The notes beneath the pieces were generated by a model. The model ran no database searches and had not been told where the DNA came from. It saw nothing but the letters and a program-made list of their open reading frames with translations. Below, in pieces: positions 1-6,836 of a stretch of DNA of 32,506 nucleotides. The stretch covers positions 1-32,506 of the forward strand of contig CACZVR010000024.1 in assembly GCA_902784675.1 (NCBI GenBank). The letters run 5' to 3'. The first letter of the stretch is position 1. Every line of letters starts with the position of its first letter. The position numbers and the translations under genes are program-made. The stretch is from an uncultured Bacteroidales bacterium (GTDB lineage Bacteria > Bacteroidota > Bacteroidia > Bacteroidales > Muribaculaceae).

Positions 1-803
1 AGTTCGCGCGACTCCTTTTCAACGGCCATTGCCAGGTCGTTCAATGGCAGGAAGGGCAGATACATCTTGATGTAGTGCTTGATCTGCTTGTCGGACAGGG
101 GAGAATAGCCAAAGATCTCATCGTATGCCACATTGATCAGCTTGAAGATGGCGTCGCCATAGTCGGCCACCAGTTTCTTGCGATCGGTATACTTGATGGT
201 CTCCAGATTGTAGCGTTGAGCGACAAGGTTGGAGATGCGCTGCATCTTCTCGGGAATCTCCTTGGGAATGGTAATCAGCAACTCAATCCAGTCGGCATCC
301 TTGACAAAGCCCAAGCGCTCCATGTGCTTGGGATAATAGGGATAGTTGTAGATGCCTCCGCTGGTGCCCACGCGGTCATAGCCCTCGATGAGCATGCCCT
401 CGGGGTCCATGTCGGTGAAACTCAACGGGCCGGTCAAGTGTTCCATGCCCTTGCTCTTTCCCCAACGGGTCACAGCGTCGATGAGTGCGTCAACCACCTC
501 GGCGTCATCGATGAAATCGATGTAGCTGAAGCGCGCCTCTTTCTTGCCTGAACGCTCGTTGCACACATGATTGATGATGCCCGCAACGCGGCCCACAATC
601 TTGCCGTCGCGGTAAGCCAGATAGTATACCGCCTCGCAAAAGTCAAATGCCGGGTTCTTGTCGGGCCTCAAGGTATTCACCTCGTCGGTGACAAGAGGAG
701 GAACGAAGTATTCACTGTCGCGATACAGGGTGTCAATGGGGAAATGCACAAACTTCAACAAGTTGCGCTTGGTGGGTTGGATTTCTTTGATTTCAACAGC
801 CAT
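1..803 (-). CDS. GNAT-like N-acetyltransferase family protein (3' end outside window)
   Basis: The gene runs off the left edge; 267 codons are present, and family members I recall are roughly 370-390 residues. The start ATG at 803-801 opens the frame MAVEIKEIQPTKRNLLKF. The stretches YFVPPL, FCEAVYYLAYRDGKIVGRVAG and RFSYIDFIDD, and the later GPLSFTDMDPEGMLIEGYD, match the conserved Bacteroidetes family usually annotated as a hypothetical GNAT N-acetyltransferase. The YRDGKIVGRVAG segment corresponds to the beta-strand core of the GNAT fold. Substrate and physiological role are unknown. It is the last visible gene of a minus-strand cluster that begins with the zinc-ribbon protein, and about 88 bp with a short tandem repeat separate it from the 35-residue ORF upstream. 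I saw no clear promoter of its own, so cotranscription is possible. Confidence 0.8.
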   Translation of the reverse strand, partial: MAVEIKEIQPTKRNLLKFVHFPIDTLYRDSEYFVPPLVTDEVNTLRPDKNPAFDFCEAVYYLAYRDGKIVGRVAGIINHVCNERSGKKEARFSYIDFIDDAEVVDALIDAVTRWGKSKGMEHLTGPLSFTDMDPEGMLIEGYDRVGTSGGIYNYPYYPKHMERLGFVKDADWIELLITIPKEIPEKMQRISNLVAQRYNLETIKYTDRKKLVADYGDAIFKLINVAYDEIFGYSPLSDKQIKHYIKMYLPFLPLNDLAMAVEKESRE

Positions 804-840
804 AAAATATTGAGTTTACTGTTTTTGTTACCTGTTTATA

Positions 841-895
841 ACTAACGCCTATTACCTAATGCCTAATGCCTAAAGCCTAATACCTAAAGCCTAAA
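841..895. repeat. Degenerate 8-10 bp tandem repeat (CCTAATG / CCTAAAG)
   Basis: About six imperfect units of the type taatgcc, taaagcc and tacc follow one another in the gap between the 35-residue ORF and the GNAT-like gene. The stop codon of the small ORF (891-893) lies inside the array. Low-complexity arrays of this kind are common between genes in Bacteroidales; no function is evident. Confidence 0.7.
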
Positions 896-998
896 CATAA
901 ACGACATTATTCAACCACCACAGCAGGGCGAGGAGCCCTGCCAGGATGAGGTTCAATTTCACAAAGAACCAGAAGTAATAACGACGCTCGGGGGTCAT
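891..998 (-). CDS. Small predicted single-pass membrane protein, 35 aa
   Basis: An ATG at 998-996 opens a 35-codon frame that ends in TAG at 893-891. The product starts MTPERRYYFWFFVKLNLIL and continues with a hydrophobic run ending in LLALLWWLNNVVYV. So it has a short positively charged N-terminus and one membrane helix (about residues 8-29) rich in Trp, Phe and Leu. It begins only 9 bp after the stop of the zinc-ribbon membrane protein, which suggests translation from the same mRNA and possibly a physical partnership. I do not recognise a family. Random frames of this length are frequent; support comes from the clean helix, the positive-inside charge pattern and the tight spacing. Confidence 0.5.
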   Translation of the reverse strand: MTPERRYYFWFFVKLNLILAGLLALLWWLNNVVYV

Positions 999-1007
999 GT
1001 TGATTGA

Positions 1008-2477
1008 CTAGTTGGACTTGGCTTTGTCGTGTACGAGGTCATAGGTGATGGAACCGTTGGGCGTCTTAATCACCACATTGTTGTCACCGTTGAGGCTGAT
1101 GCCTGTAGCCGCGCCGTTCTTGCCGGCATAAACGGTGAAGTACTTGCGGGTGCTCTTGTTGAAGCCGACTACCGAACCCTTGGTGTCCAGGAAGACAAGA
1201 TAGCGGTCATTCTCCAGCTTTTCCTTGATCTCCTTCATGTTGATGATGGGTTTGTCATACTGGGTGGGCTTCATCTTCACTTCCTCGCCTTCTTTGAGCT
1301 TGTCCATGTTCTCGGCGTTGTCGTGGTCCCACTTGGCATCGGCATTCTCTTCACCGGCAAGAGCCTTCTCCTCTTCTTCCTTGGCTTTAGCTTCTTCCTC
1401 GGCATCTATCTCTTCTTGTGTGGCAACATGAATGGCACCGATGTTGGCGACTTCCTGACGCAGGAAACTGCGCTCGCTGCCACTGGTGCTCTCTAACGGG
1501 CCGCGGCTATAGACATACTGGCGACCATCGCTGCGCGAACGGATTTTGCCGTCATAGCTCAACGTGGTCAACTTTTTATTGTCCACATCAAACAATGCCA
1601 ATGTCACGCGGCCGTTGCCGCCCTCGCCCTCGCCCTTCAGGTGATTGAGGAAGCCGAAGTAGAGGTAATCCTTACCGTCGATCTTGACGGCGCGCGGGAT
1701 ATACATCGCGTCGGCAATGAGTGATGAGTTGTCCATGCTGATGTTGCGACCGTCAAAATACTTGGTCTGGGACAATTCGGTTTTCCAGCCGCCACCTTCT
1801 CGAGTCAACTTATAAATCTTGATGAAAGGACGGTCAGCGTCATTTTTATAAGTCACACCCACGATGCGGTCGGGCGTGTCGGGGTCAGTAGCATTGAATT
1901 TCACTGCTGTGCCGATGGTGGCGCCATCCTCGGTGAGGTTGTTGCGGCTCAGCTCGGCGCCTAGGACTGCTATCTCGTCCTGACTGTTCTCGGCCTGGAT
2001 GGCGAGACTGTCGGCGCGGGCCTCCAGACGGTCATTCTCACGGCTGTTGCAATGTTTCAACATGCTCAGCAAGCCGATGAGTACCGCCAGTGCCACAATA
2101 CCGATGATGAGGTTGCGGTTGAAGTTCGAGCGGCCGCCGCCATCGTTGTCGTCATCATCGTCATCGTCGTCGGTTGGGGGTGTGGGCTGCTGCCAGGCAT
2201 TGGCGCTGCGCTGGGCGGCACGCTGGGCAGCCTGACGTTGCTCGTTATAAGTCGGGCCCGGCTGGTGCTCCTTGGAGGGAGTCGCAGCTGCCGCACCCTG
2301 ACTGGCGATATTCACTGCATTATCCACAGCCTTGCCGCAATGGGGACAAAACACCGATGTTGACGGCATGGGCTGATGACAATAACTGCAAGCCACCTCT
2401 TTGCTCATGCGGTAACCACAATGGTTGCAAAAGACAGATCCTTCGGGGACTTCATGTCCGCAATGTTGACACCTCAT
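1008..2477 (-). CDS. Zinc-ribbon membrane protein of unknown function
   Basis: The 489-residue product opens with two zinc ribbons: Cys3/Cys6/Cys17/Cys20 and Cys30/Cys33/Cys44/Cys47. A Gln/Ala/Pro-rich linker follows, then an acidic run of eight Asp (about 103-110) and one membrane helix (about 122-140, NLIIGIVALAVLIGLLSML). The rest, about 350 residues, is predicted to lie outside the cytosol. It contains an acidic Glu/Lys-rich stretch (about 360-405) and a C-terminal beta-type segment with short repeats. Zinc-ribbon plus single helix proteins are widespread in Bacteroidales, but I do not know the role of this one. A promoter (-7 at 2534-2527) lies 50 bp upstream, next to an inverted repeat. 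The start is fixed by the first ribbon Cys three residues in. The 35-aa membrane ORF follows directly. Confidence 0.8.
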   Translation of the reverse strand: MRCQHCGHEVPEGSVFCNHCGYRMSKEVACSYCHQPMPSTSVFCPHCGKAVDNAVNIASQGAAAATPSKEHQPGPTYNEQRQAAQRAAQRSANAWQQPTPPTDDDDDDDDNDGGGRSNFNRNLIIGIVALAVLIGLLSMLKHCNSRENDRLEARADSLAIQAENSQDEIAVLGAELSRNNLTEDGATIGTAVKFNATDPDTPDRIVGVTYKNDADRPFIKIYKLTREGGGWKTELSQTKYFDGRNISMDNSSLIADAMYIPRAVKIDGKDYLYFGFLNHLKGEGEGGNGRVTLALFDVDNKKLTTLSYDGKIRSRSDGRQYVYSRGPLESTSGSERSFLRQEVANIGAIHVATQEEIDAEEEAKAKEEEEKALAGEENADAKWDHDNAENMDKLKEGEEVKMKPTQYDKPIINMKEIKEKLENDRYLVFLDTKGSVVGFNKSTRKYFTVYAGKNGAATGISLNGDNNVVIKTPNGSITYDLVHDKAKSN

Positions 2478-2526
2478 AATCGTAGTCTATTTTAGAGTTG
2501 ATGTTTGTTCGTCTTGTTTCAAACTG

Positions 2527-2534
2527 CAAAGGTA
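2527..2534 (-). promoter_or_regulatory. Bacteroidetes -7 element (TACCTTTG) for the zinc-ribbon gene
   Basis: On the minus strand TACCTTTG matches the TAnnTTTG consensus. It lies about 50 bp upstream of the start codon at 2477. Confidence 0.65.
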
Positions 2535-2536
2535 TT

Positions 2537-2555
2537 CAATAATCTTTGATTATTG
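2537..2555. promoter_or_regulatory. 8-bp inverted repeat CAATAATC-TTT-GATTATTG, possible operator
   Basis: This is a perfect 8-bp dyad with a 3-bp centre. On the minus strand it ends two bases before the -7 element TACCTTTG, so it fills the promoter spacer. This is where a repressor or activator dimer could bind. It might instead be part of the 3' end of psuG, but it has no U-tract. Confidence 0.4.
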
Positions 2556-2589
2556 TCCCTTTTTCTGAAAAAAACGTGAGACCCCTTGT

Positions 2590-3501
2590 TTATCGCGCCA
2601 GGGCGGCTGCGGTTTTGGCTGCCAGGCGGGCGTTGTTGAGCACCAGTTGGATGTTGCTGGAAAGGCTGTCACCGCCTGTGAAATCTTTCACCTTAGCGAG
2701 AAGGAACGGTGTGGTCTCCTTGCCGCGAATGCCCAAACGGTTGGCCTCGGCAATGGCCTCGTCGATAGCCCTGTTGATGACATCGGCAGGCATGGAATAC
2801 TGCTCGGGGATGGGATTGGTCACGAGCATTCCGCCCTGCAAGCCCATGTCCAATTTGGCGCGGAAGGCGGCTGCCAGTTCCTCGGGGGTGTCGATGCGGT
2901 AATCCACCTTGAACCCGCTGTGACGCGTGTAGAAGGCGGGCAGTTCCTCGGTGCCGTAGCCGATGACGGGCACGCCTTTGGTCTCCAAGTATTCCAGCGT
3001 GAGCCCCAAGTCAAGAATCGACTTGGCGCCTGCACAGATGACCATCACGGGTGTCATGGCAAGTTCTTCAAGGTCGGCACTGATGTCCATCGTGGTCTCG
3101 GCGCCACGGTGCACACCGCCGATGCCGCCGGTGGCAAACACCTTGATGCCAGCCATCGCTGCGATGATCATCGTCGTGGTGACTGTGGTGGCTCCGTCCT
3201 CGCCACGCGCAATGAGCACGGGCAGGTCACGGCGCGAAGCCTTGGTGACAGCCTGGCCCTTCTTGCCCAGGTACTCGATTTCGTCGGGTGTGCAACCCGC
3301 TTTGAGTTTGCCGCCGATGATGGCAATGGTGGCGGGCACAGCCCCGTTGTCGCGGATGGTCTGCTCAACTTTCAACGCCGTTTCCACATTTTGGGGATAA
3401 GGCATGCCGTGTGAGATGATGGTGGACTCAAGGGCGACTACAGGGCGTCCCTCGTCAAGTGCCTGCTGCACTTCGGGTGAAATGGAAAGATAGTTATTCA
3501 T
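2590..3501 (-). CDS. psuG: Pseudouridine-5'-phosphate glycosidase
   Basis: PsuG splits pseudouridine 5'-phosphate into uracil and ribose 5-phosphate in the cytosol; it is the second step of pseudouridine breakdown. The 303-residue length is normal for the family. Conserved blocks are visible in order: ALESTIISHGMPYPQN with Glu25, PATIAIIGGKLKAG, TKASRRDLP, GATTVTTTM, VFATGGIGGVHRGAE with the metal-site Asp139 in TTMDIS, CAGAKSILDL with the Schiff-base Lys160, GYGTEELPAFYTR and the C-terminal GGDSLSSNIQLVLNNA. It lies 60 bp downstream of psuK, and the two enzymes act in sequence, so the assignment is mutually supported. No separate promoter is evident; it is probably read from the promoter in front of patB. 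Confidence 0.95.
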   Translation of the reverse strand: MNNYLSISPEVQQALDEGRPVVALESTIISHGMPYPQNVETALKVEQTIRDNGAVPATIAIIGGKLKAGCTPDEIEYLGKKGQAVTKASRRDLPVLIARGEDGATTVTTTMIIAAMAGIKVFATGGIGGVHRGAETTMDISADLEELAMTPVMVICAGAKSILDLGLTLEYLETKGVPVIGYGTEELPAFYTRHSGFKVDYRIDTPEELAAAFRAKLDMGLQGGMLVTNPIPEQYSMPADVINRAIDEAIAEANRLGIRGKETTPFLLAKVKDFTGGDSLSSNIQLVLNNARLAAKTAAALAR

Positions 3502-3561
3502 TTATTCGGTTTCTATTGTTCTAGAGCATCAAGAGTTTCTAGATACTCCAGATGGTTTCTG

Positions 3562-4464
3562 TCAGTTGTTAATATAATTCAGGATTTCGGGATTGACGGT
3601 TTGGAGGGACAACAAGGTCGCATGGGCGGCCTTGAGTCCGGTTTGGACACAGGAGGGGAATGGTGTATCCTGCATCAAGGCATGAGCCACCCCGGCGATA
3701 AAGGCATCGCCGGCACCAGTGGTGTTGATGACACGCGTGGGAATGGCTTTCATGTGCTCGTGGCGGGTCCCGTCACTGCAATACACGCCATCGCTGCCCA
3801 ATGTGATATAGACCTGCTCAACGCCAAGTGCAGTCAGGTGATCGGCGGCCTCCTTGACGGTTTCACAACGGGTGACCGCTTGCGCTTCCTGCAGATTCAG
3901 TTTCAGAGCATACAGATGTTGAGTCTGGCTCTGCTGCAAAGCCTTGACCACACGGGGTGCCTTGGCTGTGCTCACGGTATCCACCATGAGGGGCACAGTG
4001 CAGTGGTTAAGGAGATATTCAATAGCTTCGGCCGATATGTTGGTGTCGGCAATCACAAGCGCCGAGCGGTTGATGTCGCCGATGCGAGCCTCAAGAAATT
4101 GAGGCGTGATGCGGGAGATGATGTCGGTGTCGGCCACGGCGGCTATCATGTCGCCCGTTTGGTCATTGACACACAAGTAGAGGCCGTTGCGCAGCCCCTG
4201 GCAACGCTCGCTCAGCGTGAGGTCAAGACCGATGGCCTCGCACTCGCGCCAGCACATCTCACCAAAAGTCTCGCCACCAAAGGCGCTCACAAACTGCACT
4301 TCATGACCCATCAGACGCAGGTTGTGGGCAATGTTTCGTGCCACACCACCGCAGCCCAGGGTCACATGCCCAGGCACTGAATCGGCGGGGACAAACGGCG
4401 CCGTCAAGGCTGCCGAGATGTCCATGTTCACACCGCCGATGACTGTCACTCTATCTTTCATCAT
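3562..4464 (-). CDS. psuK: Pseudouridine kinase (PfkB/ribokinase family)
   Basis: This 300-residue PfkB-family sugar kinase most likely phosphorylates pseudouridine to pseudouridine 5'-phosphate, the substrate of the adjacent psuG product. Visible motifs are the N-terminal VTVIGGVNMDISA, the substrate-lid motif LGCGGVARNIAHNL, and the catalytic NTTGAGDAF with Asp253 and the anion hole. The GGVARNIAHNL form and the neighbouring glycosidase favour pseudouridine over other sugars. The substrate is inferred from context rather than from a diagnostic residue. The start ATG (4464-4462) lies 2 bp after the stop of patB, so the two are almost certainly translated from one mRNA. Confidence 0.9.
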   Translation of the reverse strand: MMKDRVTVIGGVNMDISAALTAPFVPADSVPGHVTLGCGGVARNIAHNLRLMGHEVQFVSAFGGETFGEMCWRECEAIGLDLTLSERCQGLRNGLYLCVNDQTGDMIAAVADTDIISRITPQFLEARIGDINRSALVIADTNISAEAIEYLLNHCTVPLMVDTVSTAKAPRVVKALQQSQTQHLYALKLNLQEAQAVTRCETVKEAADHLTALGVEQVYITLGSDGVYCSDGTRHEHMKAIPTRVINTTGAGDAFIAGVAHALMQDTPFPSCVQTGLKAAHATLLSLQTVNPEILNYINN

Positions 4465-4466
4465 GA

Positions 4467-5663
4467 TTATGAACGGTTTTTAATCACCGCCTGTTCCAAC
4501 TGCTGCATCGCCTGCATGAGCACACGGCGAGGCACGGCGACATTCAGTCGCATGAACCCGCTGCCGCTCTTGCCGAACATCGCGCCGTCATTCAAGCCCA
4601 GGCGGGCCTTGTTGACAAACAGGTCGATGAGCGCCTCATGCTCAAGGCCCAGTCCCGTGCAGTCCAGCCACACCAGGAATGAGGCCTGCGGTTTGATGGC
4701 AACAATGCCGGGAATGTGTTCACGGCAATAGTCCACGACAAAGTCAATGTTGGCTTCGATATACTCAACACACTGTCGCAACCACTCTGCTCCATGGCGA
4801 TAGGCTGCGCGGGTGGCGGTCATCGACAGGAAATTGGGTGAACACTGCTCGTTGTTGCTCAATCGGGTGAAGAACGGCTTACGCAACTCGGGATTCTTCA
4901 CCACGCACCACGAGCTCACGATGCCAGCGATATTGAACGTCTTGCTGGGAGCGCCCATCACGACGCCCACGGAGCGTGCATCGTCGCTCACCGTGAGGAA
5001 TGAAGTGTGACGGTGACCCTCAAGCACCAGATCGCCATGTATCTCGTCGCTGAAGACCACCACACCATGGCGGTGGGCCATAGCGGCCACTTGAGCCTGG
5101 ACATCAGCGGGCCAAGCGATGCCGATGGGATTGTGCGGATTGCACAGCACCATCATGGCGGGACGCTCCTCGGCCATAATGCGTTCCAAGCCGTCGAGGT
5201 CCATCTCATAGAATCCGTCGGACGTGCGTTTCAAGCCGTTGTTCACCACCAGCCTGTCGTTGCCGACAATCAAGTTCTTGAAGGGGTGATATACGGGCTC
5301 TTGGATGACCACTTTGTCGCCTGGGCGCGTGAAATGATTGAGTGCCAACCCGAAGCCGTTGACGATGCCGCCGATGAAGCAACACTCCTCCTGGGTGAAC
5401 TCCAGTCCATTGCGCTCACGCTGCCAATCGATGATCGACTGCCAATAGTCCTCGAGCGGAACCGAATAGCCATAAATCGGGTGTCCCACAATGCGCTCCT
5501 CAAGTGCACGGGTGATCGCTGGACACGCGGCAAAGCCCATATCGGCCACCCACAACGGCAGGATGTCCTCGCGGCCGAACATTGCGGCACACAGGTCATA
5601 CATCACGCTGCCAGTCCCACGGCGGTCAATCACCGTGTCAAAATCATACCTCTCGTTTGTCAT
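4467..5663 (-). CDS. patB: MalY/PatB-family PLP-dependent C-S lyase (cystathionine beta-lyase type)
   Basis: This is a 398-residue fold-type I aminotransferase-like enzyme. MalY/PatB members cleave the C-S bond of cystathionine or cysteine conjugates. Family hallmarks are visible: DFDTVIDRRGTGSVMYD at the N-terminus, LPLWVADMGFAACPAI, the YGY motif at 64-66, NPHNPIG (175-181), SDEIHGDL with the cofactor-binding Asp206, and the PLP lysine Lys241 in APSKTFN. It is the first gene of a three-gene operon with psuK and psuG; a TACCTTTG promoter element sits 25 bp upstream. How a C-S lyase relates to pseudouridine catabolism is not obvious. The exact substrate cannot be read from the sequence. Confidence 0.88.
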   Translation of the reverse strand: MTNERYDFDTVIDRRGTGSVMYDLCAAMFGREDILPLWVADMGFAACPAITRALEERIVGHPIYGYSVPLEDYWQSIIDWQRERNGLEFTQEECCFIGGIVNGFGLALNHFTRPGDKVVIQEPVYHPFKNLIVGNDRLVVNNGLKRTSDGFYEMDLDGLERIMAEERPAMMVLCNPHNPIGIAWPADVQAQVAAMAHRHGVVVFSDEIHGDLVLEGHRHTSFLTVSDDARSVGVVMGAPSKTFNIAGIVSSWCVVKNPELRKPFFTRLSNNEQCSPNFLSMTATRAAYRHGAEWLRQCVEYIEANIDFVVDYCREHIPGIVAIKPQASFLVWLDCTGLGLEHEALIDLFVNKARLGLNDGAMFGKSGSGFMRLNVAVPRRVLMQAMQQLEQAVIKNRS

Positions 5664-5687
5664 TCTCTATTGGATTTTAATGATAGA

Positions 5688-5695
5688 CAAAGGTA
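5688..5695 (-). promoter_or_regulatory. Bacteroidetes -7 element (TACCTTTG) of the patB-psuK-psuG operon
   Basis: TACCTTTG on the minus strand, with a predicted leader of about 20 nt before the patB start at 5663. Confidence 0.65.
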
Positions 5696-5750
5696 ATAAT
5701 AATCGCCCAATTGAGGTGTCAAAAACCTTGCTAATTTTTGCCGATGACAA

Positions 5751-5787
5751 CAAATGCCGACAGGAGTTGATTTCCTGCCGGCACTTG
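5751..5787 (-). terminator. Hairpin terminator of the GYF_2 gene
   Basis: Arms 5751-5765 and 5773-5787 form a 15-bp stem with a 7-nt loop. The positions that are mismatched on the plus strand become G-U pairs on the minus strand, which points to minus-strand RNA. A weak U-rich tail (TTTGTTGT) follows. It lies 22 bp after the stop of the gene ending at 5810 and before the patB promoter. Confidence 0.65.
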
Positions 5788-5809
5788 TTAGATGTGGTGA
5801 GTGCGATGA

Positions 5810-6751
5810 TCAGTTGCCCAACTGGTCAATCTGTTGCTTGGCCCATTCCTTGGCCATGCGGATGGCTTCGTTGGCCATCTGGTTGAACATCGTGTCCATG
5901 CCATCGGGCACCTCGATGCCCATGATGCTGTCGGGCACCATGTTGGGATCGATGACAGCGGGGTCTTCTTCCTCATCGCCATTCTCCTCGCCTTGCGGTT
6001 GAGTCGGCTGTGCAGGGGGCGTGATCTGGTTGCGGGACTCATATTCATCCATGGCTTGCGCCCACAATTTCTCCAAGTCCTCCTTGTCAAAGGTGAACAC
6101 ATGGCCGAACAGGCCCAGCGAAACCATCTTGTCCTTGGTGTCGCCCACGCTGATGCGGCCCACCGAGCACACGACATAGTTCTTCACGTCAAGGTAGTTG
6201 CTGATGGCCATGTCGGTACCGGCCCCGGTGATCTGCTTGACGATCTTGTTGATGATGTCACCCATCATGCCGCCCATGCCGGTAATGCCGTTCAGGTTTT
6301 CATCCACCTTGTCGCCCACCCACTGCTTGGTCACCTCTTGGATAGCCTTTTCATGAGCACTGCGATCGGGACAGGTGAACACCATCGTGGCAAACAGGAT
6401 GGCCAGAATCAAAGCCGCGATGAGCCACGGTGTGCAACCGCTTTTCTTCTTGGGCGGCTCCTGCGTCGGGATGCCATAACGAGGTGCGGGAGGAGGAGAC
6501 ACCTGCACACCCGACGGCTCATAGGGCTGCCCGGTTGTTACCTGATTCTCGGCAGCACGAGCGGCCTGTTGCGAGGCCTCAAACTCGGCACGCTGCAATA
6601 CAGCAGTCAGCTCAGGCACATCACCGGCTTGCTGCCAATCCGACATACCAGCGGCCCACACTTCGCTCTCGGGTGTGATGCCCTGTTGAGCCAACTCTTC
6701 AACAGTGAACGGACCTTCCTGTTTTCCGTTTCTAATCAAGTGAAATTCCAT
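5810..6751 (-). CDS. GYF_2 (DUF4339) domain membrane protein
   Basis: The 313-residue product starts with a GYF_2/DUF4339 domain (about residues 2-50). Its signature is the GPFT motif, followed by GITPESEVWAAGMSDWQQAGDV. A Gln/Ala and Pro-rich linker leads to one membrane helix (about 107-126). A C-terminal region outside the cytosol contains the NYLDVKNYVVCSVGRI and VSLGLFGHVFTF segments, which resemble DUF4359-type domains, plus a Glu-rich patch. GYF_2 domains probably bind proline-rich peptides. The overall plan (small cytosolic adaptor, linker, one helix, outer domain) parallels the zinc-ribbon protein at 1008-2477. Function is unknown. It is monocistronic, with a terminator at 5751-5787; no clear -7 element was found upstream. 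Confidence 0.8.
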   Translation of the reverse strand: MEFHLIRNGKQEGPFTVEELAQQGITPESEVWAAGMSDWQQAGDVPELTAVLQRAEFEASQQAARAAENQVTTGQPYEPSGVQVSPPPAPRYGIPTQEPPKKKSGCTPWLIAALILAILFATMVFTCPDRSAHEKAIQEVTKQWVGDKVDENLNGITGMGGMMGDIINKIVKQITGAGTDMAISNYLDVKNYVVCSVGRISVGDTKDKMVSLGLFGHVFTFDKEDLEKLWAQAMDEYESRNQITPPAQPTQPQGEENGDEEEDPAVIDPNMVPDSIMGIEVPDGMDTMFNQMANEAIRMAKEWAKQQIDQLGN

Positions 6752-6836
6752 TCTTTCTCTCTGTTTATTGTCTCTTTAACGTTTAACTTCGCCTATCGCT
6801 AGTGCAAAAAACGTGCCTGATCAGAAAACCTGCGGT

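Noticed and set aside
841-895. Insertion sequence end or attachment site
   Set aside because: It is only a degenerate short tandem repeat, with no transposase and no terminal inverted repeats nearby.
5834-6802. Plus-strand 322-codon frame over the GYF_2 gene
   Set aside because: His/Leu/Gly-rich shadow; the minus strand has GYF_2 and membrane signatures and a matched terminator.
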